From Combretum micranthum (Eukaryota; Streptophyta; Magnoliopsida; Myrtales; Combretaceae): DNA of 64,000 bases. Made by a program: the position numbers and the translations under genes. Location: assembly GCA_024138025.1 (NCBI GenBank), contig JAMXBD010000638.1, forward strand, positions 434,001 to 498,000, in the 5' to 3' direction. The notes under the pieces were generated by a model. The model saw nothing but the letters and a program-made list of their open reading frames with translations, did no database searches and was not told the origin of the DNA. The stretch's first letter is position 1; each line of letters begins with the position of its first letter. Positions 39,674 through 51,649 of this stretch are shown here, in pieces.

Positions 39674-41640
39674 AGTATAATTACTTTTGAAATAATTCAA
39701 AAAAAAAAACATTTTACCTCATTCACAAGATCAACTTTTCAAAAAGTATAAGCATGGCCATTTGTAATGTTAAAGTATTTGGTTTGTCCTATTTTTTTTA
39801 TCTTCCACTCTTTCCTTTACCTTTTCTTTTTCCCTTTTTTACTTCTTTTCCCCTCTCATGCTATACTTGATGACTTGTGTATGTCCTATCATTTATGCAA
39901 TATTGCTATCATTGTGCCATGTATTTTTTTATCTTCTTCTCTTTCCTTTAGAGATTTATGTACATTCTTTCATCTATCCCATAAGGTTAGCATAAGAAAA
40001 TACCGACACAATACGATAACATAAAACATACTACAACACAATTAAAAACATAATTTTAAGGAAAAAACTAAAACACTATACAAGACATGACACAATTATG
40101 ATACTAATAGACATGATTATCCTATAACTTAATTATTTATTATCGACAATTAATTTCATGTATTTTGGCACTTATTTGAACCTTGATATTGCACTTCTCT
40201 CTCACTCTCTCCCATCTTTCCATTTATGATGGCATACACTTCTTCTTTTTTTAAGTACATGAAAATATAAAGATAGAAAAATTTTATAATTCTTTTAGTT
40301 GTTTCATAGGTCAAATTTATATTTAATTATGATCATATAATAAAATACTTAATATGATAATTATTATCTATTAATATTAAGTGAATATTGAAAATAACAT
40401 GTGTCTTATCCTTGGAAAAAAAAATATTAAGATAATTTTTCCATATACTCTACACTCCTTCTCTTCTCCTCTCTCTCTCTTCTTCCTCTCCACCATCTAA
40501 ATGCTATTTGACTTGCTGTTTCTATATGCTCTATATGTTCTACGACAAAATTCTCTTTACCTTTATCTTTATCTTTTTTTTTTCACAGGTGAGGCAGTTA
40601 TTTAAGCCAAAATAGTAATGGGTTTGGTGTCTTTTTTTTATTTCTAATCATTGCCCTTAAATTATTTTTTTTTCATTAATAGTTAGAAGGATATTTTTTA
40701 CAACATTCAAGGTCCATTCTCTCCTCTCTCTTTTTTTTTTTTTCAAATAATAACTATTGTTTCAAAGTAATAACCTCCTACCTCTTTCTCGTACACCAAA
40801 CTCCAATTATAAAAAAATCACACTCTCATTCCCTTTTTTCTCCTAAAAACTTACATTAGAATTTTAAATAATTAAACGTACTCTATTTAAATCAAAATTA
40901 CACAAAACATTTTTATTATAATAATTTTATATGATATATTAAAGAATTAATGTTGTATTGGTTTAATTGTGTAATATAAAGGATTACAATACTATTTTTA
41001 TTGTATTATAATAACTATTTTATTATATTTTTATGTATTTTTTTCACACGCAAAACAAGTGCTTCCTGCTACTATTTATTTCAATGACCCCAAGGGCGTT
41101 ACTCGTGGGACGGTTGAAATTAGTGGAAAGATAATACAGCCTTTAGTAAAGTGCTAGTTCCATGCACGTCCAACACACGTGACTCTGCAATTAAGAGGGG
41201 ATCTTTAAGACCACACCTTTTCTGTGGTCATAATGTCAAGAGGAATACCATTGTAAAGTAAAGTTCCCGGGACATCGGAAATGGAGCTTTCTTGCTTCCG
41301 TAATCACTTGGACAAGCTTTCTCCTACGACACCCCATGAGTAGAGTCTAGAGAGAGCATTTTGCTTCCGGTCTTCGTGTCGTCAAAGTTCAAACCACTCT
41401 TTAATTTTGGGTTTCTTTGGGTAACTGCCTTGAATACCAATCAACTGTGCTTCCTACCGCTTTTATATTTTGCCGCACTCTTTGATCTATTCGTCTTTGT
41501 TTGAAGATTAGGAAAAACATAAAACAAAAAGAACCGAACATCTAGGCTAAGCGTCGTCCAGGATTTGATGACTTGACTTGTAATCTAAATTGTGGTCATA
41601 GGATATGTAGGATAAGATATTACAGTAGGAAACAAACATA
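39674..41640. other. AT-rich intergenic sequence downstream of the gene
   Basis: No gene supported. Long T and A runs dominate to about 41050. From about 41060 the sequence is less AT-biased and includes a CACGTG G-box core at 41176-41181. This may be single-copy DNA, because I find no match to the LTR families here. Confidence 0.35.
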
Positions 41641-41668
41641 TTAGTACCATGGAGAAACATCCATCCTT

Positions 41669-41674
41669 TTTTAT
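41669..41674 (-). terminator. Possible poly(A) signal of the gene
   Basis: AATAAA on the minus strand, about 360 bases past the stop codon. A good GTAAGT donor-like site also lies just after the stop (about 42020-42025), so a 3' UTR intron is possible. Neither is proved by the sequence alone. Confidence 0.25.
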
Positions 41675-42030
41675 TCCACTCTTTAACTATATTAACCAGC
41701 AAGATTCAACCTGAAAGTGAGACGGCAAACATTCCTGGCAGCTAAAGAAATTAATCAACGACCGATAGAAGTACCATTACCTCTCATTGAACAAAAGATA
41801 TCACTGTCTCGATCAGATAAAATGATCCGCTGATTTCAACGGGAGATATCACGATACAGATAAAAAACGGCCATTGACAGAAGCTCATGGTTTTTACACA
41901 AGGGCAGCCACCCCTTTTTGTGTTTCACATTTTTAGTATCAGCAAATTACTCCTCCTTTTATAAGTAAAGCTGAACATGTTCCAACAAATTAATAACAAA
42001 AGGTTAAGAATAAATACCACTTACAAGCTT

Positions 42031-45000
42031 TTACAATGGTCCAAATGGTTCGGGTAAGGGTTCAAACCCACTATCAAAGATGGATCCTTGATCAGACTTG
42101 TCATCGATGCTATGCAGCCAGTTTGTGTTTTTCAAATCCTCCTTGAGAAGCATTGCATCATAGCGAGAGCTTTCATAGATGTCAGCCTCGGTCAGTTTTG
42201 CTAAGTACCTCCACTGGCCTGCTTCAGATCCATTATCCATGTACTTGATACCACTCCCATTTTCTGCTATATTTGCATCATTACCATTTTGCAGGCGACC
42301 ATTGCCATTAACAGATGCTGGTGCACTTGATACACGGATTGATTGGGTCTTGGAATTGGTAGATCGAATACTCTGAGGAAAGAGGGTAGTGCCAGACAGT
42401 GCACGCATACTGGCTGTGCTACTTCTTATGTCCTACAGCCAACAGCGTGTTGTCAGCAATTCCAGAATTATGACCAAAGGAGTGAAAGTGAGAAGCCTCG
42501 GAAGCAGGTAAATATCTAACATGTGACAGGATACGAAACATCACAACGCTGCATTTTGAGTTGTTTTGTTCGGAGTGCATGATCATGACAAGAAGAGAGG
42601 AAACATGAATTTGAATAATAAAAAAATTATGACAAAGTTGGGGCCTTTTTCAAAGCATGTTCATTGTCTTCAAAGCATGTTCATCGTCGTTATCTTTTCA
42701 GCATTTGTATACTAAAACATCTCAAGGAATAACATTCGTATACTAAATCATTTGAGAAAGACACATCATATCAGAAGTCAAGAAATTATTGACTGTAATT
42801 TCAATCAGCCACAAATGACATGTGTAGCTGATTGAATTCATATTCTAACTGTAGAGAAAGTGTCAGAGAGCATCGGCAGACTTTGAGACTGCACAACTCT
42901 CCATGCAGCCAATGCAAAGCCTTGTCGGACATTAAGAAGAGAAAATGCATACCATATGCCTGATAGCCATGTCAAGTGAATTCTTTGATATTGTCCTCCC
43001 AAATCCATTTCTCTCAGCAGTAGAGGCCACAGTTTTGATAGGCTTCCGCATTCCTAGATCTTGTAAATGGGAAGATTTCCGTTGCTCAAGAGCATCTGGA
43101 GTGTTGGAATGTGCACGACTTCTTCCTGTTGCCTCCCCTGCAGGAAGTCTGCCTCTTGTGACAACAGGGGAGGGCTGTCTTCTTGAATTTGAGGAGTTTG
43201 GGGTTTCTGCATTTCGATTGACATTGAGAGAAGTTCCAGGGCGTGACCTTCCAGCAGAGATTGGCCGATCTGGCAGGGTTGTTCGAAGATTCGGAGGAGT
43301 TTCAAGAGGAAAGTCTGGAGGAACTATAGGTTGTTGTGGGGCTCGAACTCGAGGACTGGGAGAACTAGGTCTTGATGATGGGGCTGAAATGCGACCATTT
43401 GAAGAAACTCGTGAACTTGAAACTGAAGTACTGTTTGACGGAGATAGAGAAGGTGCAGAATTCCTGCGAGTTGGCGTAGATGGACGAGAATTTGATCGAG
43501 AAGCAGGGGAACTGATGTTTGACGGAATCTGAGGCCTCGAAGTTGGAGTGGAAGGTCTTGAGTTTTGTACTGCCCTGGGTTTGTCAGTGAAAGAGGTTGT
43601 AGAGACAGGACGCACTCTTGATGGAGTCGAGGGTCGTGATGTGGCTTGACGGGTAGATGGGGTGGATGGCCTTGCAGCAGATGATGATCGTGTCATGGGA
43701 GAGGATGGTCTCATGTAAGACGATACTGAAGCTGAACTTGTGTTCAGGATGGATGATGATCTATTAGATGAGTATGTGCTGAATTGAGAGCTGGAGACAG
43801 ATGAACGTGTCACAGAACTGCTTCTAGCTGGTCTTGAAACATGGTTACTCTCTGACTGGGAAACAGATAGCTGAAACAAACGCAGTCACACAGAAAACTT
43901 AATTCATAGCAGTCATGGTGCAGCACACACTTGCAAGGAAACTGATAAACAATGTATGCAAAGCGATTCCAGAATATTCAGCACCATATGACTAATATAT
44001 AGATTTAAATTAGGCAATCAAATGATCCTTAACTACATAGTATCATAGAGAAGCAGGAACTAACAGGCTGCTGCCTCCACATTAAAAAACTCTCGGAATA
44101 AGTACGCAGATAGAAATAACAACAAAGACTCCATACCCTGGAAGCTTTGGTTGTGGAAGTTGATCTGCCCAAAGATTTATTCTTTGGGGCTGGTAAGGTT
44201 GAGAGAGACTCACTTCCACCTGATGAAGGAAACAGAGGAGTCCCTGGGGGGGTGAGAAGCCTAATGACATTCACGAAATTTTCGAGTTAGAATGAGCCAT
44301 ACATTAGATGAAACAAAAGAAATGCAATCCCCTGCTTGAGCTGATAAATAGATTGCATCACAGTTCAAGATGGCGCGGAAGGACCAAAGAACAAGATGTA
44401 ATCTAGAAATACAAAGAGCACACAGGTCTAGCCCCAAGGGCATAGTGAAAAGTGATCAAAGATTTGTGATCTGTAATGTAATAAGGTTTCCAACTTCATG
44501 AGTTGCCAACCTTGTGATGGCATCTGTTTCCTATAGAGTTTTTAAGTTGATCAATCTAACAGCATGCAGCACAAAAAAATTAGCATGACTGGAATTTATC
44601 AGTAAGCTAGCTAGTCCTGGGTGGAATCTCAGCACCACTTTGGTAAACCATACTGATAGGAATGATGGATTGCAAATTAAAAACATAATCTTGACAAGAT
44701 GCTGCTTCATGATCAGTGCCAGAAGAATATGATAATTTACCAATCATAATCGTGCTTCCCACCATCAGTAGATGAAAGCAAATCGTCAACTCCGCTCCGA
44801 ATCGGTTTTACTGATCCAACTGAAAGCCTCCCCAATTTCAGCGACGAAGCTGTTTTAAAAACCACACCAAAAAAAAAATAGAAATTAATTGTTTAAAAAA
44901 ATTGAAATTAATGTAACACAAATTATCAATTCATTAATATCTAGTATTTAAGAAAAATAATAATTAAGACATTAATATTGATCTGAACAAACTCTAACAG

Positions 45001-45749
45001 TAACTGACCATTAAGTTCTTTTAGTGGGTAATTATCATGATTTTCCTGATCTTTTTCTTTCCTTCCAAGTAATTAATAAAAATAAAGAAAGATGAGGAAA
45101 AAGGGAAAAAAAATAAGAAGAAGAAAGAAAATTCTAAATATGGATTTGCGTTACTAAACGACATAGTAAGGAAGCAGCATTAAATGCTTTCCGATAGACA
45201 TCATTTTCGTATTTCCAAAATCAAATGTTGTCCTCCGAGAAGATGGAAACAACTCTCTATTGAAAGCAGACAAATCAAATCATAACAACAACATCCAAAA
45301 GAACTCGTATCTATACATATATACAAAAATGTATTATTGCTTAAACATGATCTCAGGACACTCAGATGTGTGTTAGTCAAATGAATAGATTAACCTCTCA
45401 ATCTAAATCCAACTACACTATAGTGAAACAAAGCAAGAACAAATATAAAATTTGATGCACCTGTCTCATACGTCTTTTTAATCAGTTCAAAAGGAAAACG
45501 GAAAAAAAAAATTAAAAATGAAGAGAGGATATTGATTTAGTATTGACCATGACCATCGGATGAGTCGTCGGAGGAGGAGGCGACGGAGATGCTGCGCCGA
45601 TTCTTGGAGAATAGATCCAAGTTCTCGTCGGCGACAGTGTCTTTCGAAGAAGATATTATGCCGGTCAAACTTTGACCTCTCCGGTGGTTAAGCGATCTCA
45701 CCGGTGTAGTCCTTCCACCGAGAGCATATTCCCTTCCGTTCCGACTCAT
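42031..45749 (-). CDS. Ser/Pro/Arg-rich basic protein, At2g40070-like (five exons)
   Basis: Exons on the minus strand: 45749-45554, 44849-44741, 44260-44137, 43870-42953 and 42432-42031. All introns are GT-AG and all joins keep frame (1749 bases, 582 residues plus stop). The start MSRNGRE, then FSKNRRS at about 48-54, KLGRLSVGS at about 69-77, and DYDWLLTPPGTPLFPS at about 99-114 (split by introns at W) match the plant-specific family of Arabidopsis At2g40070. Residues 144-325 are low-complexity SRPSTPTR-type repeats, strongly basic. PPDFPLETPPNLRTTLPDRP begins at about 327, GRTISKNSLDMAIRHM ends at 449, and SSRYDAMLLKEDLKNTNWLH begins at about 537. No enzyme domain, signal peptide or membrane segment. 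From memory, members of this family (basic proline-rich proteins) are reported as microtubule-associated; applying that here is inference. The exon-1 donor is ambiguous: GT at 45553 or at 45547, both in frame and differing by two residues. Homology confidence is high, function low. Confidence 0.92.
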
Positions 45750-45819
45750 CTGTTGTTCTCCCTGCTTCTCTCACAACAATTCCATAAATGGAAAGCGCCG
45801 TACTAATGAGTGCACAGAA

Positions 45820-45855
45820 AGAGAGAGAGAGAGAGAGAGAGATAGAGAGAGAGAA
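45820..45855. repeat. (GA)n microsatellite in gene leader
   Basis: Near-uninterrupted GA dinucleotides with one GATA interruption. Confidence 0.85.
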
Positions 45856-46022
45856 AGGTTGGATTGTGGATCTAATCTAGTGGCACAGTGGGAGTATTGT
45901 AGGTGCAGTAGATGCGAAGCGAGACAGTAAAGTCGCGGAATTTGTTGCGATGGTGTTTCTTGTCTTTCTCTTCCTGTTTTGTTTAAGGTTTAAGGCATAT
46001 GATATGAGTTTTGAGTATGATA

Positions 46023-46058
46023 TGAGAGAGAAAGAAGAGAGAGAGAGAGAGAGAGAAA
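46023..46058. repeat. (GA)n microsatellite in gene leader, second tract
   Basis: GA-rich tract with AAAGAAG interruption, then a run of about 11 GA units. Confidence 0.8.
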
Positions 46059-46217
46059 TAGAGTCGAGTAAAAGAATAATGAAAAGCAAATGAGTTTACT
46101 TAAAGATCCGTGGGGTTTGTTGTTTGTATTTGTTGTATAATGGTAAGGGTGACGGAGTAGGAGGAAGAGGAGGAGGAGGAGCTAAGCTACTTCTCAATAT
46201 AAATAATCGTATAAATT

Positions 46218-49200
46218 AGTTGCAGACTTGCAGTTTCTGGGGGGAAGAAAAAAAAAAAGAAAAAGGCTAAACAGAAACTACACATGAAAATTTTAATAGC
46301 CAATCTTTTCCCTTGAGGCCAAAAAAAAAAAAATTCTTTTCCCTTAAATGCAGATTAGGAATTCATGTGGTGCACTGAATTTGATAGAAAAGCAGGGTCG
46401 GAAGAATATTTTTTTACTGTCATGATTAAGTAATTTGTAATATTCAGTATATTTATTAGTGTTTGTTTGTAACATCAAAAAGCTGTTTAGAGAAACGAGT
46501 TTTTTTTTTTTTTTCTTTTTCATTTTCTGTTGAATACAGCAATAAGAGAGTTCAATTCCAAGAAATTAGATTATAAACGTTTGATTACATTTTCTAATTT
46601 AAGATTTTCAAAATCATGTTGAAATGTGAGATGTAATAATGAAACCAAATAAATATGTTTTATTTTTTTAGTGATATGGATATAAATGAAGAAGAATTAA
46701 ATTTTTCCTCTTTAATTATATGCCAAGTAATCTACAGATGTGAAATTATATCTAGAAAATATTAATAAATACCAATAGAAATGTAGATTAGGAGTCTATT
46801 TCGATTGTTGGATTTTATTTATATCATATCCATATCTGATATGTATTTATAACTTATCAATATTATATCTGTATTATATGTATTTAGTAAGTTTATAAAT
46901 AAAATTGTTAGTTTTTCATTAGTATATGCTTCTTGACAGCCATCTATTAGAAAACAAAGAAAATATTATTATAAAATGATCAGAATATGATCAAACAAAT
47001 AAATTCATTATTATTACCGATATTTTTAGAAGCAAATCATGACGTAACCCGAACATACTAAAAGGTTATGAGTTAAAAGATTGAAACAAGTTTAACCATG
47101 AATTGAATCATGATCAATAAAATGTAAAAATATAAAATATATTTTAATTATAAAAGATAAATGTATATAATATCATTCAATTAAATTTATAATTGAATCA
47201 TATTTTTTCTTGATAAAATATTTAAATCAAATTCATTAATTAAATATTAACTCCAAATAAAACATTTATCTTGATAAAGAGAAAAGCATAATATAATAAT
47301 TATATTTTATAAACTGGTAATACGTTATGACTAGTAAATTTTTTATGTTTTTTAAGAAGCTGGACTAAATATATGAACCGGTCCGTCTTAATGTCCGATT
47401 CTAATTGAACCCCGTCGAACCAACTGCGCTGGTTCAAGTCCTACAACAAGGGTATTATAAATAAGATGTATTGGTCAGATCTAATTAATGGAATAAAATA
47501 TTAACAAACAATCAATAAATAATATAAAATGAAAATAAGAATGGTGTAGTGGGCTCCCTGATCTCTTACCTCGTGAATGGTGATTGGTAAATGGAGGTGG
47601 CGAAAAGTCAAAGAGGACGGATAGAAGTTATTACTGTTATTATTTAATTTTTGGCAGAAGAGGATAGGAGGTTAATTTATGGGTTAATTGCATCTCAGCC
47701 CATGCACTTCATTCAGATCGCTACTCATCACCTTCCAACATGGGGCCATCACCCATGTGCTCTTTTTTGTTTTTGTTTTTTTTTTTCCCCTTTCTTTTAA
47801 TTTATATTTTCAGTTTTTCTTCAAGATTTCTCATGCGTATATTTTGTTTTTTGTTGGACGGTGTGGAAAGAAGGGCGGATGATGATGATGTCTTTTTTAA
47901 TTACAATTCCAAAAATATAGTATTTATAAAAAATATACTGCGAATCCCTTACAAAAGATTGTAATTTGAAATTATAATTTTATCATTGAGAATGTAATGT
48001 ATCTTGATTCTAACCATAGGGGAACGAATAACCTTGCTATGTGTGATGCCTACCGCACATTGCTTAATTATATAAGGTTCAAGTGAATATTGAGGATCAT
48101 AAAATAAGGTAAAGTATAGATTTCTTGAAATTTACTATTGCAGGTAAGGTATAATATATGAGGTTTTTATACCATGTACTTACACTGGAACATGTAATCC
48201 GATAAGTAGAGTATAGGTTCATTAGAATAAGATACTAGAGTACCTTGTGCTAAGAGTATAAGTGAACCAAATTGATTCATAAACTACTCAAGCACAACTC
48301 AATAGTTACTCAAGTTCGATTGAAGCATAGTCAAGTCAAGCTTGAACTCAAGCAACTCAAGTAGTTTATTGAGTCGAGCTTGAGCCTCATATATTTAGTT
48401 CAATTAGTTCACGAGCCTGATCAATATCTATTAAGCTCAAGTTGAGTATAAATGTCTATCAAATTCAAATCGAGTTTAAATATAATATTATTTTAATTAG
48501 AATTAAAAATATATATTTTAATAAATTTAACCTAAGCGAACTTAATTAAGTAGAGTTTGAGATAATATAATGTTATTTCGAGATGTACTCAAGCTTAAAA
48601 TCTTAAGCTTAGTCACACTCGAGCCGATCTCAAGCTTTGAAATTTAATTCGAACCTGAAGTCGAGCATAGCAGAATACTGTCTTGAATCGACTCATTTAT
48701 AGCATTATAACATAAAATAAATTTTATTTTTTGTTTTTTTTTTTCCTTTTTTCCTTTATTTTCCCTCCCCCTTTTAGTTTTAAATTAGCTTTTGCTTTAT
48801 TTTTGCAGTTCACTGTTTGTTTCATGTTGTAAGAGGATTTTTTTTTTCAAGTCAAAATAGATAGGTGTCAAGTAGTGATTGATGAGCTGGTCCACGTAGG
48901 ATAACATTTTCAACTATGTTAAGATGGTAGTGTCTAGAAGCACGAAGAGATTAATCGAATATGAAATTGGACTTAAAAGTCAGGTACCTGATTAATCTTT
49001 TCATCCACGTTCAGGTACCCAATGAGACTTTTTCCTATATATATACATATATATATGAATACGGAAAACCAGAACTATATAAGATTTTGATAGAGTGCAC
49101 AAACATAAAACAAATAACCATGTTTCTCTCTGAATATATGAAACCAATAAGCAAAGTTTTTATGTAGAGTACGGTTAGACTAAATGGATGTAAACCTAGC

Positions 49201-49590
49201 TATATATTTCTCTAATCCTTAACTCTTCAATTTCTCATTGCTTATTTAGATGTATTTTCAAGGCATATGAATTCTTCTAGCTTCTAAAGATTTTCAAGAA
49301 CTTTTATAATTTGGTAAAACTTGAATAAATTTTCCCAATAAGCTCTTTACTCTAAGAATGAAAATATAAACAAATTAAGTATCAATTTCTATCAAAACAC
49401 CCTTAGAACATCCAAAAGTAAAATAAAAATCTATTAATAACATAAGTATAAATACGCTCTATCAAACTTGCTTGCACTTAATTTGGCATTTTTGTATGAA
49501 AGGTTTGTATGGGTGCTTGGCATTGGTAGATTCATTCGATTCTGCGAAAACTGCTAGCTAAATGCGGACTGCAAGCTCTGTGATAAAGCT
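46218..49590. other. Upstream intergenic region of the gene
   Basis: No gene supported. A segment at about 47375-47450 (GAACCGGTCCG...CTGGTTCAAG) resembles short dispersed plant repeats. At 48225-48690 a stretch is packed with CTCAAGCTTGA/GAGCTTGAG words on both strands, like the self-complementary CTCGAGCTTGAG repeats found in many plant genomes. A coding reading of 47688-47964 rests on T-runs and is rejected. Confidence 0.35.
48225..48690. repeat. Self-complementary AGCTTGAG/CTCAAGCT repeat
   Basis: Words such as TCAAGCTTGA, GAGCTTGAGCC, AGCTCAAG and CTCAAGCTTAAA recur in both orientations over about 465 bases. Together they could fold back. I see no clear TIR/TSD pair, so I leave it unclassified. 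Confidence 0.4.
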
Positions 49591-49619
49591 ATGGCAAAGA
49601 AAAATGAAGAGGATTAAAA

Positions 49620-50830
49620 TGTGAAATTGTGTGATTTTGTAACCAATTTTGGTAAATGGAATTGAGAGAAGTTAGCTTATGTCCTTCTTGCTGAAATTGT
49701 TGATCGTATTGTAGCTCTCCACCCTCCCATGGATGATTTAAGGGATGGTATGTTAATATGGGGTTTCTTTTGGTCAATTTTCAACATCCTCTGCTTATAA
49801 GCTACTATGTGGTCAAAGTTGGCATTCTTATAATAATAAATGGAAAGTTGTGTGGTTTTGGTATGGTCTTGAGCTTTTCTGTGGTTGGTGTTGCATAATG
49901 GCTTACTTACAAATGATTTCAGATCAAGGAGGCAATTTTTCTGGTAATAGACTCTACTCTGTGTGTCACTCGGCTCCTGAGACTCTGAATTACCCCCTTC
50001 ATGAATGCTCCAAGGCTATTTATATTTGGAGTAAGTTAAATCCTAGCTCCGATCTTTCTAATTTTGTGAGTTGTGATTTTGAAAAATCGTTCTTAGATAA
50101 TCTTAAGAATGTGAAGTTGGTTGGTGAAATTCCTTGGACTACAATCTTTGGTGTGTCCTATTGGTTTCTTTGGCAATGGAGGAATAAGCAAGTGATTGGC
50201 AGTGAGAAGACCTTTAAGGGCATTATGCTTCAGTAGATTTTTGTCGAAGGTAAAGAGATTCTGTGTGCATCCTCCATTGTCCAGCAAACAAGAATTAATA
50301 GTCCAACTCGTGAAATTTAGCTTAATGGTTAGAATCCGTCAGTAGGTAATTGCAACAAAATTAATATTGATGGTGTTGCTCTCTTAAGTGAGAAAAAAGA
50401 CAAGGGCTACTAGTATCATTCGAGTTTGGAATGGAGATTAGAAAAAAAAAATTATGAATATTGGTTCACGTTCTTCTACTGAAGTTGAAATACGGGATGC
50501 TTTTCAAGGTTTGTGGCTTACTTGGGAGCTTGGCTACAGGAACACATTACTGAAAACGGACAACAAAGTTGTCATTGATACGTCGCGAAATACTGATTAG
50601 GTTGAGGTAAGGCATGCTAACTTGATTAAGCCTATCCATCTGCTTTGTTCGACATGATTGGAGACTTGCTTTCATGCATACAAAAATTGTTGTGTTAATG
50701 CAATGGCTAAGTTTGCTTTAAATATTAGTAGAGGTGGTATCCAATTAGATGGTCTCCCTCTCTGGATTGCTAATATTATGACAAAGGATATAAGGGGAGT
50801 CTCTTTTCCTAAGAATTGCATTATTTAGTT
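49620..50830 (+). pseudogene. LINE (non-LTR retrotransposon) C-terminal remnant
   Basis: Broken reading frames carry the end of a plant LINE ORF2. A FSxxSAYKLL-type segment and a zinc-knuckle RT domain lie around 49700-50030 (CHSAPETLNYPLHEC). A plant RVT_3-type RNase H follows, with KINIDGVA at 50358, STEVEIRDAFQGLWLTWELGYRNTLLKTDNKVV at about 50470-50575 and an AMAKFALN segment near 50700. Acidic residues of the RNase H core are visible in INIDG, VEIRDA and KTDNK. The longest open piece is 49850-50236. Stops and frame changes make it non-functional. The upstream RT and endonuclease are absent (5' truncation or decay), and no poly(A) tail or TSD was resolved. Confidence 0.7.
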
Positions 50831-50859
50831 TTTATGGGCTTATTGTCCTCCCTCATAAT

Positions 50860-51645
50860 AAAAACAAATTCTCAAGAAAAACTCTTAAAGACAACACTTA
50901 AATAACATCATAAATAACTAAAACCATTACACAATTTAACTACATTCTAGTAACTATTCTTCCATCAAATTGCATCGATTCAAAACAAAATCACCTTTCG
51001 TTCCAACAACTTTCAATTTAAAAATAACTTTACTCAACAATTCATTTAAATCACTTACATAAAATATATAAAAGCATACACATATATGAGAATTAATTAC
51101 TGTCAACTAGAATTATCCAAGTCGTTTAAACAAAGCTCATTAAACTTAAAATTATGATCTATATACAACAACTAGATGAAGGTTATCCAAACTTTCTATA
51201 CTATAACTAAAGTGCATACAATCCCATTTTCATCTCTTACAGCATTACAACATAGAACAAATGCCTATTACATCCACTCATCCCCCAATTTTCTTCTTTA
51301 ATTTAAATTTCACTTGGGACTCTTACATTTTCCATCCCATTTTTTAACCAATCAATGAATCAAAATGGATTCATCGGTTAATAAGTCCCAAACAAGACAA
51401 TCTTATGCTACTAGGTTTTAAGAAACCACTTGGAACCTCGACCACTTAAAGCAATCAATTTTAGTTTTCTCGAGCCTTTCTTGTAGCGAGCTTTCAGCTA
51501 GTGATCCCAAGTTCACTACCTAAGTTAGCAGAAGTTATCCCTTCAAAAGGGCATGTAACAAGCTTAATCACTAGAGTCAATAACCACTTCTAAACTATAT
51601 TTCAATTTAGTCTGACACAACTGAGATACCAATCATAAGAAATCA
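50860..51645. other. AT-rich sequence, no gene
   Basis: I see no coding region, RNA gene or clear repeat here. Confidence 0.3.
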
Positions 51646-51649
51646 AAAT

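Larger units (their letters stand above)
45750..46165 (-). promoter_or_regulatory. Likely 5' leader of the gene, CT-rich on the sense strand
   Basis: Between the ATG at 45749 and a plausible TATA region (TTTATAC / ATTTATATTG on minus, 46197-46217) the leader carries two CT tracts (GA on the plus strand) at 45820-45855 and 46023-46058. CT-rich leaders are common in plant genes. An upstream ORF of 70 codons (46089-45877) would lie inside this leader if transcription starts near the TATA region. Confidence 0.4.

Noticed and set aside
42945..43532. 195-codon plus-strand ORF
   Set aside because: Antisense shadow of exon 4 of the minus-strand gene, whose repetitive Ser/Arg/Pro codons keep the opposite frame open.
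47688..47964. Short ORFs with long Phe runs
   Set aside because: Produced by T homopolymers; no other support.
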